This document shows, piece by piece, positions 33,424 through 42,498 of a stretch of DNA of 64,000 nt. The notes under the pieces are model-generated. The model saw nothing but the letters and a program-made list of their open reading frames with translations, did not search any database and was not told the DNA's origin. The position numbers and the translations under genes are program-made. Source of the stretch: Pythium myriotylum (Eukaryota; Oomycota; Peronosporomycetes; Pythiales; Pythiaceae); the NCBI GenBank assembly GCA_023091665.1, contig JALJCQ010000007.1, positions 1,426,001 to 1,490,000 of the forward strand, written 5' to 3'. Each line of letters starts with the position of its first letter. Positions within the stretch are counted from its first letter, which is position 1.

Positions 33424-34605
33424 ATGGCGCTGCACGTAGTGGCTCGCGTCGCTCGGCCGGCGCGTCACTGCCGGCCATGCGCATGGACCGCCTCTCGCCC
33501 CTTCAGTATCTCTCGAGATGAACATGAGGCGGGCGGCACTCGTCTCCAGCGCCAGATCCAACCCGACGACCTCCGCGATGCCCGGCCGCTCTCGCCTCAG
33601 TACCTCCTATCACCGTCGATGAACGCCGACTGGCAGGTCATCCAAGACGAGCATCTGCGATACGTTGCCGCCCCTCCGCAATGGAACGACCGACTTGACG
33701 AGCTCCAGCAGCGCATGGGCGTTCGCTTCCGAAACGCCATCCACCTCAAGACCGCGCTCGTCCACCATGGCGCCATTCCACAGCATCAGCTTCCAGCAGA
33801 AGTTGCGACGCAGCGATTATCAAACCGGAGCCTCGAGTTTCTCGGTGACTCGCTATTGGGAATGGCGGTGTCCTCGTTTGTCTTCCAGTCAAAGCCGCTA
33901 TTCCAAGAAGGACAACTCACCCGGCTGAAGGCCATCCTCGTCAACAACGACACTCTCTCCAAGGTCGCGGTCCACGATCTCGGCCTGCACGACTTGATTC
34001 TTGTCGCGAAAGAATTCGATCTCGCAGACCCTCCAAATGAAAAGTGGTATCACAAAGGACGCGCCACGATCCATGCCGGTGCCGTCGAAGCCCTGATCGC
34101 GGCAGTTTACGTCGACCAGGTTTGCGCTTCCGAGTGTCTCCTTAACTGGGCCATTGATTGATGACTTTGTTTGTAGGGGCTTGAGCGCGCGTTGGCCTTC
34201 GTCAATGATGTCGTGCTCCCGTCAGCTATCAAGTATGCGAGCACAGAGGACACTTTCCAGCCCGTGGTCGAGCTTCAGAACCTGCTGCAAGCCCACGGCT
34301 ACGGGCACCCCGCGTACAAGTACGTGAGATGTGACCACCCTTTTCCTCCACGATGATAACATTTTTCGTGTGCGCTGTCAGACGTGTTCCAGGACTTTCA
34401 TCGAACGGAGAATTCCAAGTGGACCTATTCGTGCGTGATGAGGTAAGTGCAGTCTCGCTCAGCGGCTCCGCCTCACTTTGGCTCATCATACCTGTCCTGT
34501 CAGTATGTGCTCTCAGGAGAAGGCGCATCGTACAAAGAAGCGCGTGTACGTGCTGCCCACAAAGGATGGACACACTTTGTCAAAGCGCTCTCGCCCGCAG
34601 ACTAA
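33424..34605 (+). CDS. Mitochondrial ribosomal protein mL44-like (RNase III fold + dsRBD)
   Basis: Exons 33424-34119, 34177-34319, 34382-34442 and 34504-34605; 333 residues, matching human MRPL44 (332). mL44 is an RNase III-derived structural protein of the mitoribosomal large subunit. The N-terminus (ARVARPARHCRPCAW) is basic and looks like a mitochondrial presequence. The RNase III signature NRSLEFLGDSLLG is intact, while the second catalytic site reads HAGAVEALIAAVY, with Gly where active enzymes have Asp (ADxxEA). Catalysis is therefore probably lost, in line with a ribosomal role. The C-terminal part reads VVELQNLLQAHG, GEFQVDLFVRDE, YVLSGEGASYKEARVRAA, a double-stranded RNA-binding fold. 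All three introns (57, 62 and 61 nt) have clean signals and the phases agree. A true RNase III-like enzyme is the alternative. Confidence 0.82.
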
Positions 34606-34665
34606 TAAACGAAGATAGGTAGTATTCCAAATGTTTCCTGAGGTACTCGCTGGTCGTCGTATCAC

Positions 34666-35290
34666 TTAGAATTCAGCCTCGTCGCTCTCATCGTCGTCCT
34701 CGTCATTTGCAGCCGCTGGCTTGGCCTTGAGCTCCTCTTTGGGTATCGCCATGGCAGCCACAGCAGCGCGGCGACGAGCGCGAGGGATGATGTTCGACGT
34801 ATCGATGCCGATGAAGTCGTCTTCATTCAGCTTGACTTCGGGGTCTGACTCCGCTTCGTCATCGTCGTCGTCGTCATCGCTACCGGCAGTCCGCCGCTTC
34901 TTCTTCTAGACAAACGAATGGCTCAGAATCTGTCCCATCGCGACTCAGCATCCACAGGCTACGCACCTTCGGCTCGTCGTCCTCGTCGTCTTCGTCGTCC
35001 TCATCCCCCTCGTCGTCGTCGTTCTCCTCGTCGCTGCCCTCGCCGTCGTGGTCCTCGTCATCTTCGTCGTCATCGTCGTCTTCCTCCTCCTCCGCTTCTT
35101 GCTTCTTGGCCTTGTCGGCCTTGCCGTTGGTCGGCTTCTCGATCTCGGACGCCTTGCGCTTGCCGCCTTCCTGACTACAGCCCCACACCGCCCACCGTCA
35201 GTCCGCCGCTCGCGCCTCCTCGCGCCAGAGCCCCACGCACGCGTCCTCCTTGGCCACGGGCTTGAGCGTGCTCTGCACCATTCGTCCCAT
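34666..35290 (-). CDS. Highly acidic nuclear protein, CHZ-like histone chaperone candidate
   Basis: Exons 35290-35241, 35174-34967 and 34905-34666; 165 residues. It starts MGRMVQSTLKPVAKEDA, then a basic segment GGKRKASEIEKPTNGKADK, then a long run of Asp and Glu, a KKKRR cluster that could be a nuclear signal, and DDFIGIDTSNIIPRARRR. IDTSNIIPRARRR resembles the CHZ motif (DTSNII.GGRRTRG) of Chz1-type H2A.Z-H2B chaperones, but the Gly-Gly is replaced. Introns are 66 nt (GC|GTGCGTGG...GCTGTAG|T) and 61 nt (AAG|GTGCGTAG...TTGTCTAG). The first-exon choice is phase-consistent but weakly constrained. The gene is convergent with mL44, with 60 bp between stop codons. Function is inferred from composition and one motif. 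Confidence 0.65.
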
Positions 35291-35536
35291 GCTCCCGCCT
35301 GCGCCTCGCTTCAATTCCTCGCGACTGGCCGCTTGGCTCTGGTCCGGAGGGGCAGAAAACCTCTCCAACTCGATCGTGAGGCGCATCCTCCCATAACCGA
35401 TGCTTGACCTTATCCAAACTGGACCCAAAACCCGCTCCACAGTCGCTCCCGTACCTCTCAGAATTGATATCTGCGCCTGGAAATCCCTGGTCGCGGCTTC
35501 AAGCGCGACCATCACTCGCGTGCTCAGAAAAGCTCG
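35291..35536. promoter_or_regulatory. Shared upstream region of CHZ-like and RluA-type genes
   Basis: 246 bp between divergent start codons. No convincing reading frame or specific element was recognised. Confidence 0.3.
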
Positions 35537-36740
35537 ATGGAGGCGACGTACGAGTACGTCGTCCAGCCCGCGGACGTGGAGCCGGCGGCGCCGAGCCAGC
35601 GATGGTGGATCGCCGTCGCGGCGCGCGCGCTGCCGCTCGTGGCGACCACGTCCAAGGCCAAGCGCGAGCGCAAGGCCGCGCGGCTGCGGCTCAACGGCGA
35701 CGCCACGGCGCCCACCAACACGCTCGTCCACGTGGGCGACTGCATCACCTACGCGCCGCCGACTGCTGCGGCAAGCACACTAGAAGCAGAGAGCGAGGAC
35801 GCGGCTCTGACGCCGAATCGTTGGCTCGAGGTGTGCCGTCGCCAGGGCATGCGTCTCGTGTTTGAGGACGGCACGCTCGCGGTGATCGTCAAGCCAGGTG
35901 CGTGCGAGGCGGATATGGAATCGACACGGGAGTTCCGCCGTTGACTCAGTCCACGTAGCTGGTATTCATGTCAAAGGTCGCGGGCGACGAACTGTCGAGT
36001 TCGCATTGCCAGCTTTGCTTCATTGCTGCATGGACGCAGATGCTCTGGTTACTCCTCATGCAGTGCATCGACTTGACTACCGCGTCGGTGGGCTACTCGT
36101 CGTCGCAAAGAATCGCAGAGCGGAGGTCAGCTTTGGTGCCCAGTTTGAAAAGCATCGCGTTGCGAAGAGGTACCGCGCCATTCTTGTGGGTTTATTGGAT
36201 CCAGTAGCAAATCGAGGGCTCCAACGCCTCCCTCCTGAGAAACTGCCAGACTTAGGCCCTCGTTGGGCTGCTGAGCGTGAATCACTGTACCTCATAGACC
36301 TCCCTATTGAAGGAAAGCACAGCACTACAGTAATAGCTATTCGCCAAGTCACGCCCAGGTACGTTGACTTAATGCTGTTAATACGCCGATTGCTCACTTC
36401 ACTATGCGTGTTCAGTGCACGATATGAATGGCTCACAACTGTCGATTTGTGGCCACTTACGGGGCGATGGCATCAACTTCGCCTCCACATGGCGAGCATC
36501 GGGCATCCTATCGTCGGTGATGATCTTCACCACCACCCTGACACAACGCGTACCAATGCATCTGCCGACGTCGTGCGCGGTGTGGGTCTCTTTCTTCACG
36601 CTGTCGGCATTCGTTTTGATGATGCTGACGGCAATCGTCGATTGTTTTCAATTGATGAGCCTCATAAGTTTGACCGATTTCGTCATTTTTGCGCGATGAA
36701 CCATCGGAAGCAGGTTGAGCGCGAGAGCTATTCAAGATAA
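35537..36740 (+). CDS. RluA-family pseudouridine synthase
   Basis: Exons 35537-35897, 35950-36358 and 36416-36740; 364 residues. RluA-type enzymes isomerise uridine to pseudouridine in rRNA or tRNA. Residues about 35-75 (SKAKRERKAARLRLNG, TLVHVGDCITY) look like a degenerate S4 RNA-binding domain. The catalytic core has MRLVFEDGTLAVIVKP, then HAVHRLDYRVGGLLVVAK, in which the Asp of HRLD is the nucleophile. The C-terminal motif is WPLTGRWHQLRLHMASIGHPIVGD, a standard RluA signature. The first intron (52 nt) restores HVAGIHVKGRG. The second (57 nt; CCCAG|GTACGTTG...GTGTTCAG) is open in frame and a multiple of three, but reading through it would break the family alignment between VTPS and ARYEWL. 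No organelle signal is obvious. Confidence 0.9.
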
Positions 36741-37004
36741 TGGCATTCAACTTCCAACACGTTTTCCTCACAGTAACACAGTTGTTCGACAGACGGTCTT
36801 TAAGAATTTGTTGAAAGCTCACTTGTATTCTACTCTACAATGTTCCTACTTGCCTATTGCTACTCATACGAATGCTACTACTGCTACCTCGGCATGAACT
36901 ACTGGAAAGACGCGAGCTTGATCGTCGCAGTGAAAAAGGAAAGAACGCTTTTGTACATGGGCACGCACGCATCCCAGGTGTGTGCGGTGCACTTCGGCGA
37001 GACC
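36741..37004. other. Convergent intergenic region
   Basis: 264 bp between the stop codons of the pseudouridine synthase and the Tousled-like kinase. Short frames on both strands lack any family resemblance. It presumably holds both polyadenylation regions. Confidence 0.4.
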
Positions 37005-39206
37005 TCACATTTGTTGTCCATGCATTGCGTTCTGCAGTCCTCGAAGGAGCTGGAACGCGCTCGGGCGACAACGCGGATCGGGATGCATACAGCCTTGAAT
37101 AATCCACCTTGATAGATCGCTGACAGGACGCTGGTACGCAAAGCTTCCACTGTATCGTGCTAATGATGCCCTTGCTTCGTCGTGGGAAGCCTTGTCAGCG
37201 ATGATCGGATGCTTTCCCCAAAGCATCACGCAAAAGACAACTCCGATCATCCAGATGTCGGCTTTCTCTGCGGTAGCTTGACAGTCGCCAAAGTTGGGGC
37301 GAAAACACTCTGGAGGGAGATAGCGCAGAGTTCCCACAACTGATGACGAAATGGGCTCGTGGACGTTACGGGCCAAATCGAAGTCAGTGAGTTTCACGCA
37401 TTGGTCGCGACTGACGAGAATATTAGTTGGTTTCAAGTCGTAGTGAGCAATCTTCATCTGTTTTGACATCAGATTGTTAATCAGCCGCCTAGGAGAATGA
37501 AAGGTGACAACGGGTTCACCTCGCTATGAAGGTATGTGAGTGCCGTTAACAACTGGAGCAGGACTTTGAGAGCCGAAATCTCATCGAAGTGCTCGTGCAT
37601 CTCAATCAGTTGCTGCAAATCGGTATCGACGCTCTCCACTGTGAAACCGGTGTAGAGCTGCTGGCGGTACTCAATGAGATGAGCAGAATCACCAACCCGT
37701 GCGATGTTAGGGTGCCGCAAGCGCTGTTTGTAATAATGCATTAGCATAGTATTCGTGGGTGGTTGGAAGTGTGCCACTTACGCTATGAGTGAAGTGCTCT
37801 CGTCGCGCATGCTTATGAGAGACAGATAGCTTTAACGCCCATCGCGTCTTTTGGTCAGCGTAGTCCAATACGTCCCAGACTTCGCCGTTGCCTCCCTTCC
37901 CAAGAAGACGGGTGAGCAAGAAGCGATTACTTAGAATTGGAAACTTGCTGAACTGAGACTCTATAGGATGCATTGGAAAGTATCAGACATCGAGAAGGGT
38001 TGCAGGCGTTGGTACTCAGAGCACGCACGTTTCTCAAGGTGGGCAAGCATGAGCTCTTGCTTGTGCTTCGTCTCCTCTCTCTGCAAAGAGAACACCCTGA
38101 GTGCCTCGTTCACTTTACCTCGCTGAGGTTGTTTCTTACCATGAACTCTCGTAAAAGCTCAGCGAACTGAGCTTGTCGTTTCATGAACCAAGAAGTGTCA
38201 CCATCTTTCATTCCTTCCTTGAAGGCAGCATCGTGATACTTCTTCTCTCGCATGATAGCCTCTCGACGCTTGCCGGGGTGGAAAAAAATTCGGCTGCTGC
38301 AGCCACATCGAAGTTGTCATCAGTACGGTTGAGTAATGACCAGCCAATGAGACAGCAGTCACTTACTCATCTCGAACCTCCAATGATCCCCATTGGCTTT
38401 CTCTTTGTTTGAGCTCGAAGTATCGTTGGAACACTTGTTCTTGAACGTTCCATTTGATTTGCTACGACACACAGGATGAATAAGTTATACAGAGTAAGGC
38501 TGGAGAATCTTATCTAGAGATCTTAGTCTACACTACGTACCTCCATCTCGTCCTCCTCACTCTTTGTGGCCTTGTATTGATATGGCTTGGGCTCCTGGGC
38601 AACGCTCGGTCCAAAGGGACTGAGGCGATCATCATCCGGTCCACTTTCCTTCTTGATGGTCACTGATCGGTTCAGGATTGTCTGCTCATCCAACTGTGTC
38701 ATCTCTGCGATCGTCGATAATGGTGGAGTTGCTCGGTCGGCCGTGCTCGCGAACTGAGGTCTTAAGCTTGGCTCTGTGCCCATCGTCGTCGATGCTGTGT
38801 GGTGCTGAAAGACCGGGCCGCCTGACTCACTTTTGAACGTCGGCTGAAACTGAAGCAAGTTTGACGTGCCGATGGCCGATAGTGGGAACTCCTCTGCGAT
38901 CGAAGAGAACTTGACTTCACGAACGAGCTGCGAGGGCGACATGTCGTCTCGCTCAGACACCGAGTAACCCGCTACGAACTCCATTGAGTCACTCATGCGG
39001 TCAGAAAGGGACGAGGAAGTGGTAAACGCGACTGGCGCCACGGGGGTCGAGCGGAAGACGCCGCCATCAACGTCGCCCAACATGTCTTCGTCGTACCCTG
39101 GGAATCCTCGCGTCACGAAGGGGCAAGGCGAAGCGGCGTCGAGGACGGCGGTGGCGCCACCGTTGGCGCCGGCGCTGCCGCCGTGGGCCGATGGATACGC
39201 GTACAT
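37005..39206 (-). CDS. Tousled-like Ser/Thr protein kinase
   Basis: Exons 39206-38541, 38461-38367, 38296-38140, 38080-38029, 37960-37782, 37723-37520 and 37457-37005; 601 residues with phases consistent through six introns (58-79 nt). Tousled-like kinases act in the nucleus on the histone chaperone ASF1 during replication (family knowledge). The N-terminal 220 residues are Ser/Pro-rich and probably disordered. A charged helical region precedes the kinase (YFELKQRESQ, GKRREAIMREKKYHDAAF). The kinase begins KFPILSNRFLLTRLLGKGGNG, mirroring the TLK start. The Lys of WALKLSV, HYDLKPTNIL (D458; His-Tyr-Asp is TLK-like) and LPPE are present. The usual DFG is D476-F-D478, an altered activation-segment start. 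Assignment of the first long exon to this gene rests on phase and continuity only. Confidence 0.85.
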
Positions 39207-39498
39207 GGCGAGTGGAGCGCGCGACGCCAGGCAGATTCTCCCGCGCTTCTTCGCTTTCGTGTGCGGTTTCCGTTTCTGCCTTCTCGCGAGGGCACCTCCA
39301 CTCACAGACCTGCCGACCCTTGAGGATTGGGCGGGATGACTGCGCTGTCGACCACTACTGACCAATAGCAAAACCAAGAATAGCGATCGCGTCGTCCACC
39401 CTGCCCATCCCGCGTGGGGCTCGTCTGAGGCGCGAAGAAAGAAACGGGAGGGTGAGAGTGAAACTTCACAAACGTGCAACAACTTCAACGTCATCCGA

Positions 39499-39554
39499 TT
39501 TGTGACAATTTGTTGCAATCGATATCTGCAACAAATTCCGAAGCAAATCACAAA
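39499..39554. repeat. Nested palindrome
   Basis: Inner perfect 11-bp arms AATTTGTTGCA (39507-39517) and TGCAACAAATT (39527-39537) flank ATCGATATC. Outer 7-bp arms TTTGTGA (39499-39505) and TCACAAA (39548-39554) enclose them. The structure could form a hairpin. It may be the tip of a miniature inverted-repeat element or a protein-binding site. Confidence 0.75.
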
Positions 39555-39664
39555 ACGCATTCTGCGTATGCGACACGCCTCCTCGGTCCCTTTCTGGTTC
39601 CCCTGCTGCTACCTTCCAAGTGCAGGTTTGGCGCTTCTGGACGCCACCAACTCTTCCAATTTTG

Positions 39665-39715
39665 TGGCCGCCGTCCGGAACTTTGTAAAGTTTGGTGGCC
39701 GTCCGGAACTTTTGT
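39665..39715. repeat. Imperfect tandem repeat
   Basis: Two copies of a unit reading GTGGCCG(CCG)TCCGGAACTTT, about 27 bp apart, lie within 39661-39720. The nearby TTCTGGACGCCACCAAC (about 39637-39653) is close to the reverse complement of the second copy, suggesting an inverted-repeat relation as well. Confidence 0.6.
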
Positions 39716-39958
39716 GGAGTTTCCAACGCCCAATAATTGAATTGTCATGCACCCATCAGGGCCCTGCAGAGGCCAGCGGAGACAGACGGCCCAAAAGATC
39801 CGCGCTCAAAAATTGCCACCCCGGGAGTGGCTCGTCTCTTGCGCCACCGCATGATGCGCTTCGTCTCGGACTGACTGCATCCTTTCGCAGAACGCGTTTT
39901 CTCGCTCTCGCGGGCGGCGTGACAACAGCATTTGCCTCGCGAGCGCGACTCCTTCGCC

Positions 39959-40720
39959 ATGGCCTGCGCCGGGTTCCTCGTGCAGAACGCCACGACCGTC
40001 GTCTACGCCGAGATCACCACGGGGCTGCTGGCGTGCTCGGCGGCCGCGCGCCACGGCGGCGCGGATGGCGCCAGCACCAGCCACGCGCTGCCGCCGCTCG
40101 CGCCCAAGCGCATGACGCGCTCGGCGCCGCTCCTCGTCTCCAAGCTCAAGTGCGACGCCATGGACTCGCCGCAACCCGAGGACGAAGACGACCTCGATAA
40201 CTTCGACGTCGAGGCCGCCAAATCCGACCACGCTGAGCCGCGCAACTTGCAGCTCAGCGGGTATGTGATCGAGGTCGTCGACTGTGACGACGAGGAAGAA
40301 AGTACCATTGTTCCCACCCTCCCATTCAGCTTCCGCGTCAAGACCAAACGGATGACTCTTCTTCCCGACGCGAGTTTTACTGTTTCGCCCGTGGATTCCA
40401 TGTTGCTCGCGGCCACGGATCAGGCAACAAAGGACGAGTGGATGAAGCGACTCGCGAAATGGAATCGATACGGTTGGCGCGAAACAACCTTCCTTGCGGC
40501 AACGGACGAAGATGCACAGCGACTAGAAGCGACGCTAATGCGGTGGCGTGAGAACGAGGCCAACGCGACTGTGACAGCTGCCACTTTTGCCGCCGGATAC
40601 ACAATGGCCTCGTGTCGCTCATCGCGTCGCCGCTTCTACAGAAATACAGGGGCCATCCCTCCTACCCTTGCTCAAGTCGATCAAGTCGCCATCGAAGGAA
40701 GCGAAGGACTTCAAACGTGA
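39959..40720 (+). CDS. PH-domain-like protein
   Basis: Single exon, 253 residues, starting MACAGFLVQNATTVVYAE. The first 70 residues are Ala-rich, then acidic (EDEDDLDNFDVEAA). At about residues 95-165, LQLSGYVIEVVDCDDEEE, PFSFRVKTKRMTLLPDAS, LLAATDQATKDEWMKRLAKW fits a PH-like fold: beta strands, then a C-terminal helix with the conserved Trp of xxxWxxxL. PH domains usually bind phosphoinositides or proteins; no clear basic lipid-binding loop is evident. The C-terminal 70 residues are not recognised. Function unknown. The gene is convergent with the Kv channel, with about 128 bp between stop codons. Confidence 0.65.
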   Translation: MACAGFLVQNATTVVYAEITTGLLACSAAARHGGADGASTSHALPPLAPKRMTRSAPLLVSKLKCDAMDSPQPEDEDDLDNFDVEAAKSDHAEPRNLQLSGYVIEVVDCDDEEESTIVPTLPFSFRVKTKRMTLLPDASFTVSPVDSMLLAATDQATKDEWMKRLAKWNRYGWRETTFLAATDEDAQRLEATLMRWRENEANATVTAATFAAGYTMASCRSSRRRFYRNTGAIPPTLAQVDQVAIEGSEGLQT

Positions 40721-40848
40721 ATAGTTCAGACACATATTTAACGTACCATCGAGGTGTACGTACGCGACTTCCAACTCTTCAACTACTGTACAAAATAGAG
40801 CAGTCCATCCACCCTCGACCGTGCTTTCCTCGCCATCTAGCTTGACTG

Positions 40849-42292
40849 TCATAACTTCACAGTGATGCCGTGACGATCGTCTTCCTCCTCGGGGTTCAGA
40901 AGGCGAGCGTTGGACTTCATCGTGGATGTCGTGGAAGACATAGCCACCATTCCGGTGGCATGAACAGGCGTGCGGAGCTTTGCGAGACGTAGCCGCCTTT
41001 GCTGTGCCTTGATCGTCTTGGCTCGCGGCTGATTCAACGCCGTGCCGCACACTCGGCAAAAGTTTGCATCGTCTTGATGCTTGCGGCGAAAGCATCGCGG
41101 ACACTCAGTGACCTCTGTGAGAATGTCGTGAGCACCAGTCTGGTTGAGTACGAGCGGACACGCAATGAGTCCATAACCTGAGAACATCACAACCGTGGCG
41201 AGCATGCGGCCAAGCACAGTCTGGGGAGCGATGTCGCCATAACCGACGGTGGTGATGGTTACGACAGTCCAATAAAGACTGATCGGAATGTTTGAAAAGC
41301 CGTGGTGATCTCCTTCAATCAAATACATCGCACAGCCGATAACGAGGATCATTGTGAACAAGCCGACAAGAAAAACCGCAATACGGCGCTTGTTGGACTG
41401 GATATTGTCGCTCAGTGCGGCGCTCGCATCGACGAAGCGGGCAAGCCGAAGAATGCGGAAGACTCGCATGACGCGGAAAACTCGAAGCACGGCCAAGTGG
41501 ATCAGCGGCCGCGCAGACGGGATGAACAGACCCAAGTACGATGGCACGAGCGCGCAAATATCGACGACACCCAGCAAGCTGAACATGAAAGCTCGTGGTT
41601 GACGCAGACACATGATCCGGAGTGTGTACTCGATTGAGAACACGATCGTGAAAAAGACCTCGAGCACCAGTAAGTAGTCACCGACTTCGTTTCTGATCGA
41701 TCATAGACCATTAATCAACACGTCCATTAGAAAGGGACCCATAGTTACACACCGAATGGCTTTCACACTGTCAAGCACCGCTGAGCGATCAACCAGTCAA
41801 AATTCAGTCAGATCATCATCAAGAGCGCAAAAACGAGAGACACAATTACGAACCACAGGTCACACTGATCGAGACCATAATGAGCAAAGTCAGGGCCATC
41901 TTTTGGCCGTTCGGAGTGCTGCTCTGGAAGAGGACCTGGTACACATCCTCCCAATGTATTTTCGCCCCGCCAGGGATCTCATGGTCCACAACAATGCCAT
42001 TGACACGGAATCGCACGTCGTCGACACTGTCGGCGCTGGCGAGTCGCTTGAGTCCGGGCGGCTTGCCGTCGGAGTCGTAGCCATCGCCGTCACTCGTGAA
42101 CACGTCGTCGTCGTCTTCGCTGCGCGTGCTCACGAGCGGCTTCTGCGAGCGCGCCGAGCGCCGCGGACTCAGCCCCGAGGATGCTGCGCGGAATTCGTCG
42201 TCGTCGTCGACGTCGACGACGCTCGCGAGTTCGCGTGGCGCAGGGCGGTCGAACGCCTCAACCAGCTTCTTCTCGTCCTTCATCTGGAGCAT
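40849..42292 (-). CDS. Kv-type potassium channel with C-terminal zinc ribbon
   Basis: Exons 42292-41866, 41780-41753 and 41692-40849; 432 residues with consistent phases (introns 85 and 60 nt). One six-transmembrane unit: S1 at GQKMALTLLIMVSITVLDSV, S2 at LEVFFTIVFSIEYTLRIM, S4 with Arg every third residue (LRVFRVMRVFRILRLARF), then a pore helix and TITTVGYGD, the K+ selectivity filter. The cytoplasmic N-terminus has an Asp-rich, Ser-rich segment without a T1 domain. After S6, ECPRCFRRKHQDDANFCRVCG carries two CxxC knuckles spaced like a treble-clef or zinc-ribbon finger, unusual for a Kv channel. The start at ATG 42292 is the first in the exon; an upstream exon joined at a TTAG acceptor near 42362 cannot be excluded. 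Divergent from the next gene by 206 bp. Confidence 0.85.
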
Positions 42293-42498
42293 TTCCCTCT
42301 CTACCTCACCGAGTGCCACTTGGAGGAGGGTGTCCCGTGTGGAGAGTTCAGTGCCAGATTCTAACGGGGGAATGCTGTCCCCAAGTTAACAATTTGAATT
42401 CGGTACAGCTGGTTGAAAAGCTATTTTGAGCTCCTTGAAGTGACCATGACAGTGGAGGAAACGCCATCGTGTCCGAGGGCGACGAGTGCAGGGCCGAG
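42293..42498. promoter_or_regulatory. Shared upstream region of Kv channel and unknown gene
   Basis: 206 bp between chosen start codons. Both flanking frames stay open some distance into it without an ATG, so short 5' coding exons or leader introns could also be here. Confidence 0.3.

Larger units (their letters stand above)
39207..39958. promoter_or_regulatory. Divergent upstream region with palindrome and repeats
   Basis: 752 bp between the Tousled-like kinase and the PH-like gene. It contains a nested inverted repeat at 39499-39554 and an imperfect tandem pair at about 39665-39715 (see separate entries). Open frames here overlap the repeats and look non-coding. Both promoters should lie here, but the repeats look more like a small mobile-element remnant than regulatory sites. 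Confidence 0.4.

Noticed and set aside
39207..39560. Upstream part of the long frame leading into the Tousled-like kinase
   Set aside because: It contains palindrome sequence and lacks a sensible start; the ATG at 39206 begins sequence with ordinary composition.
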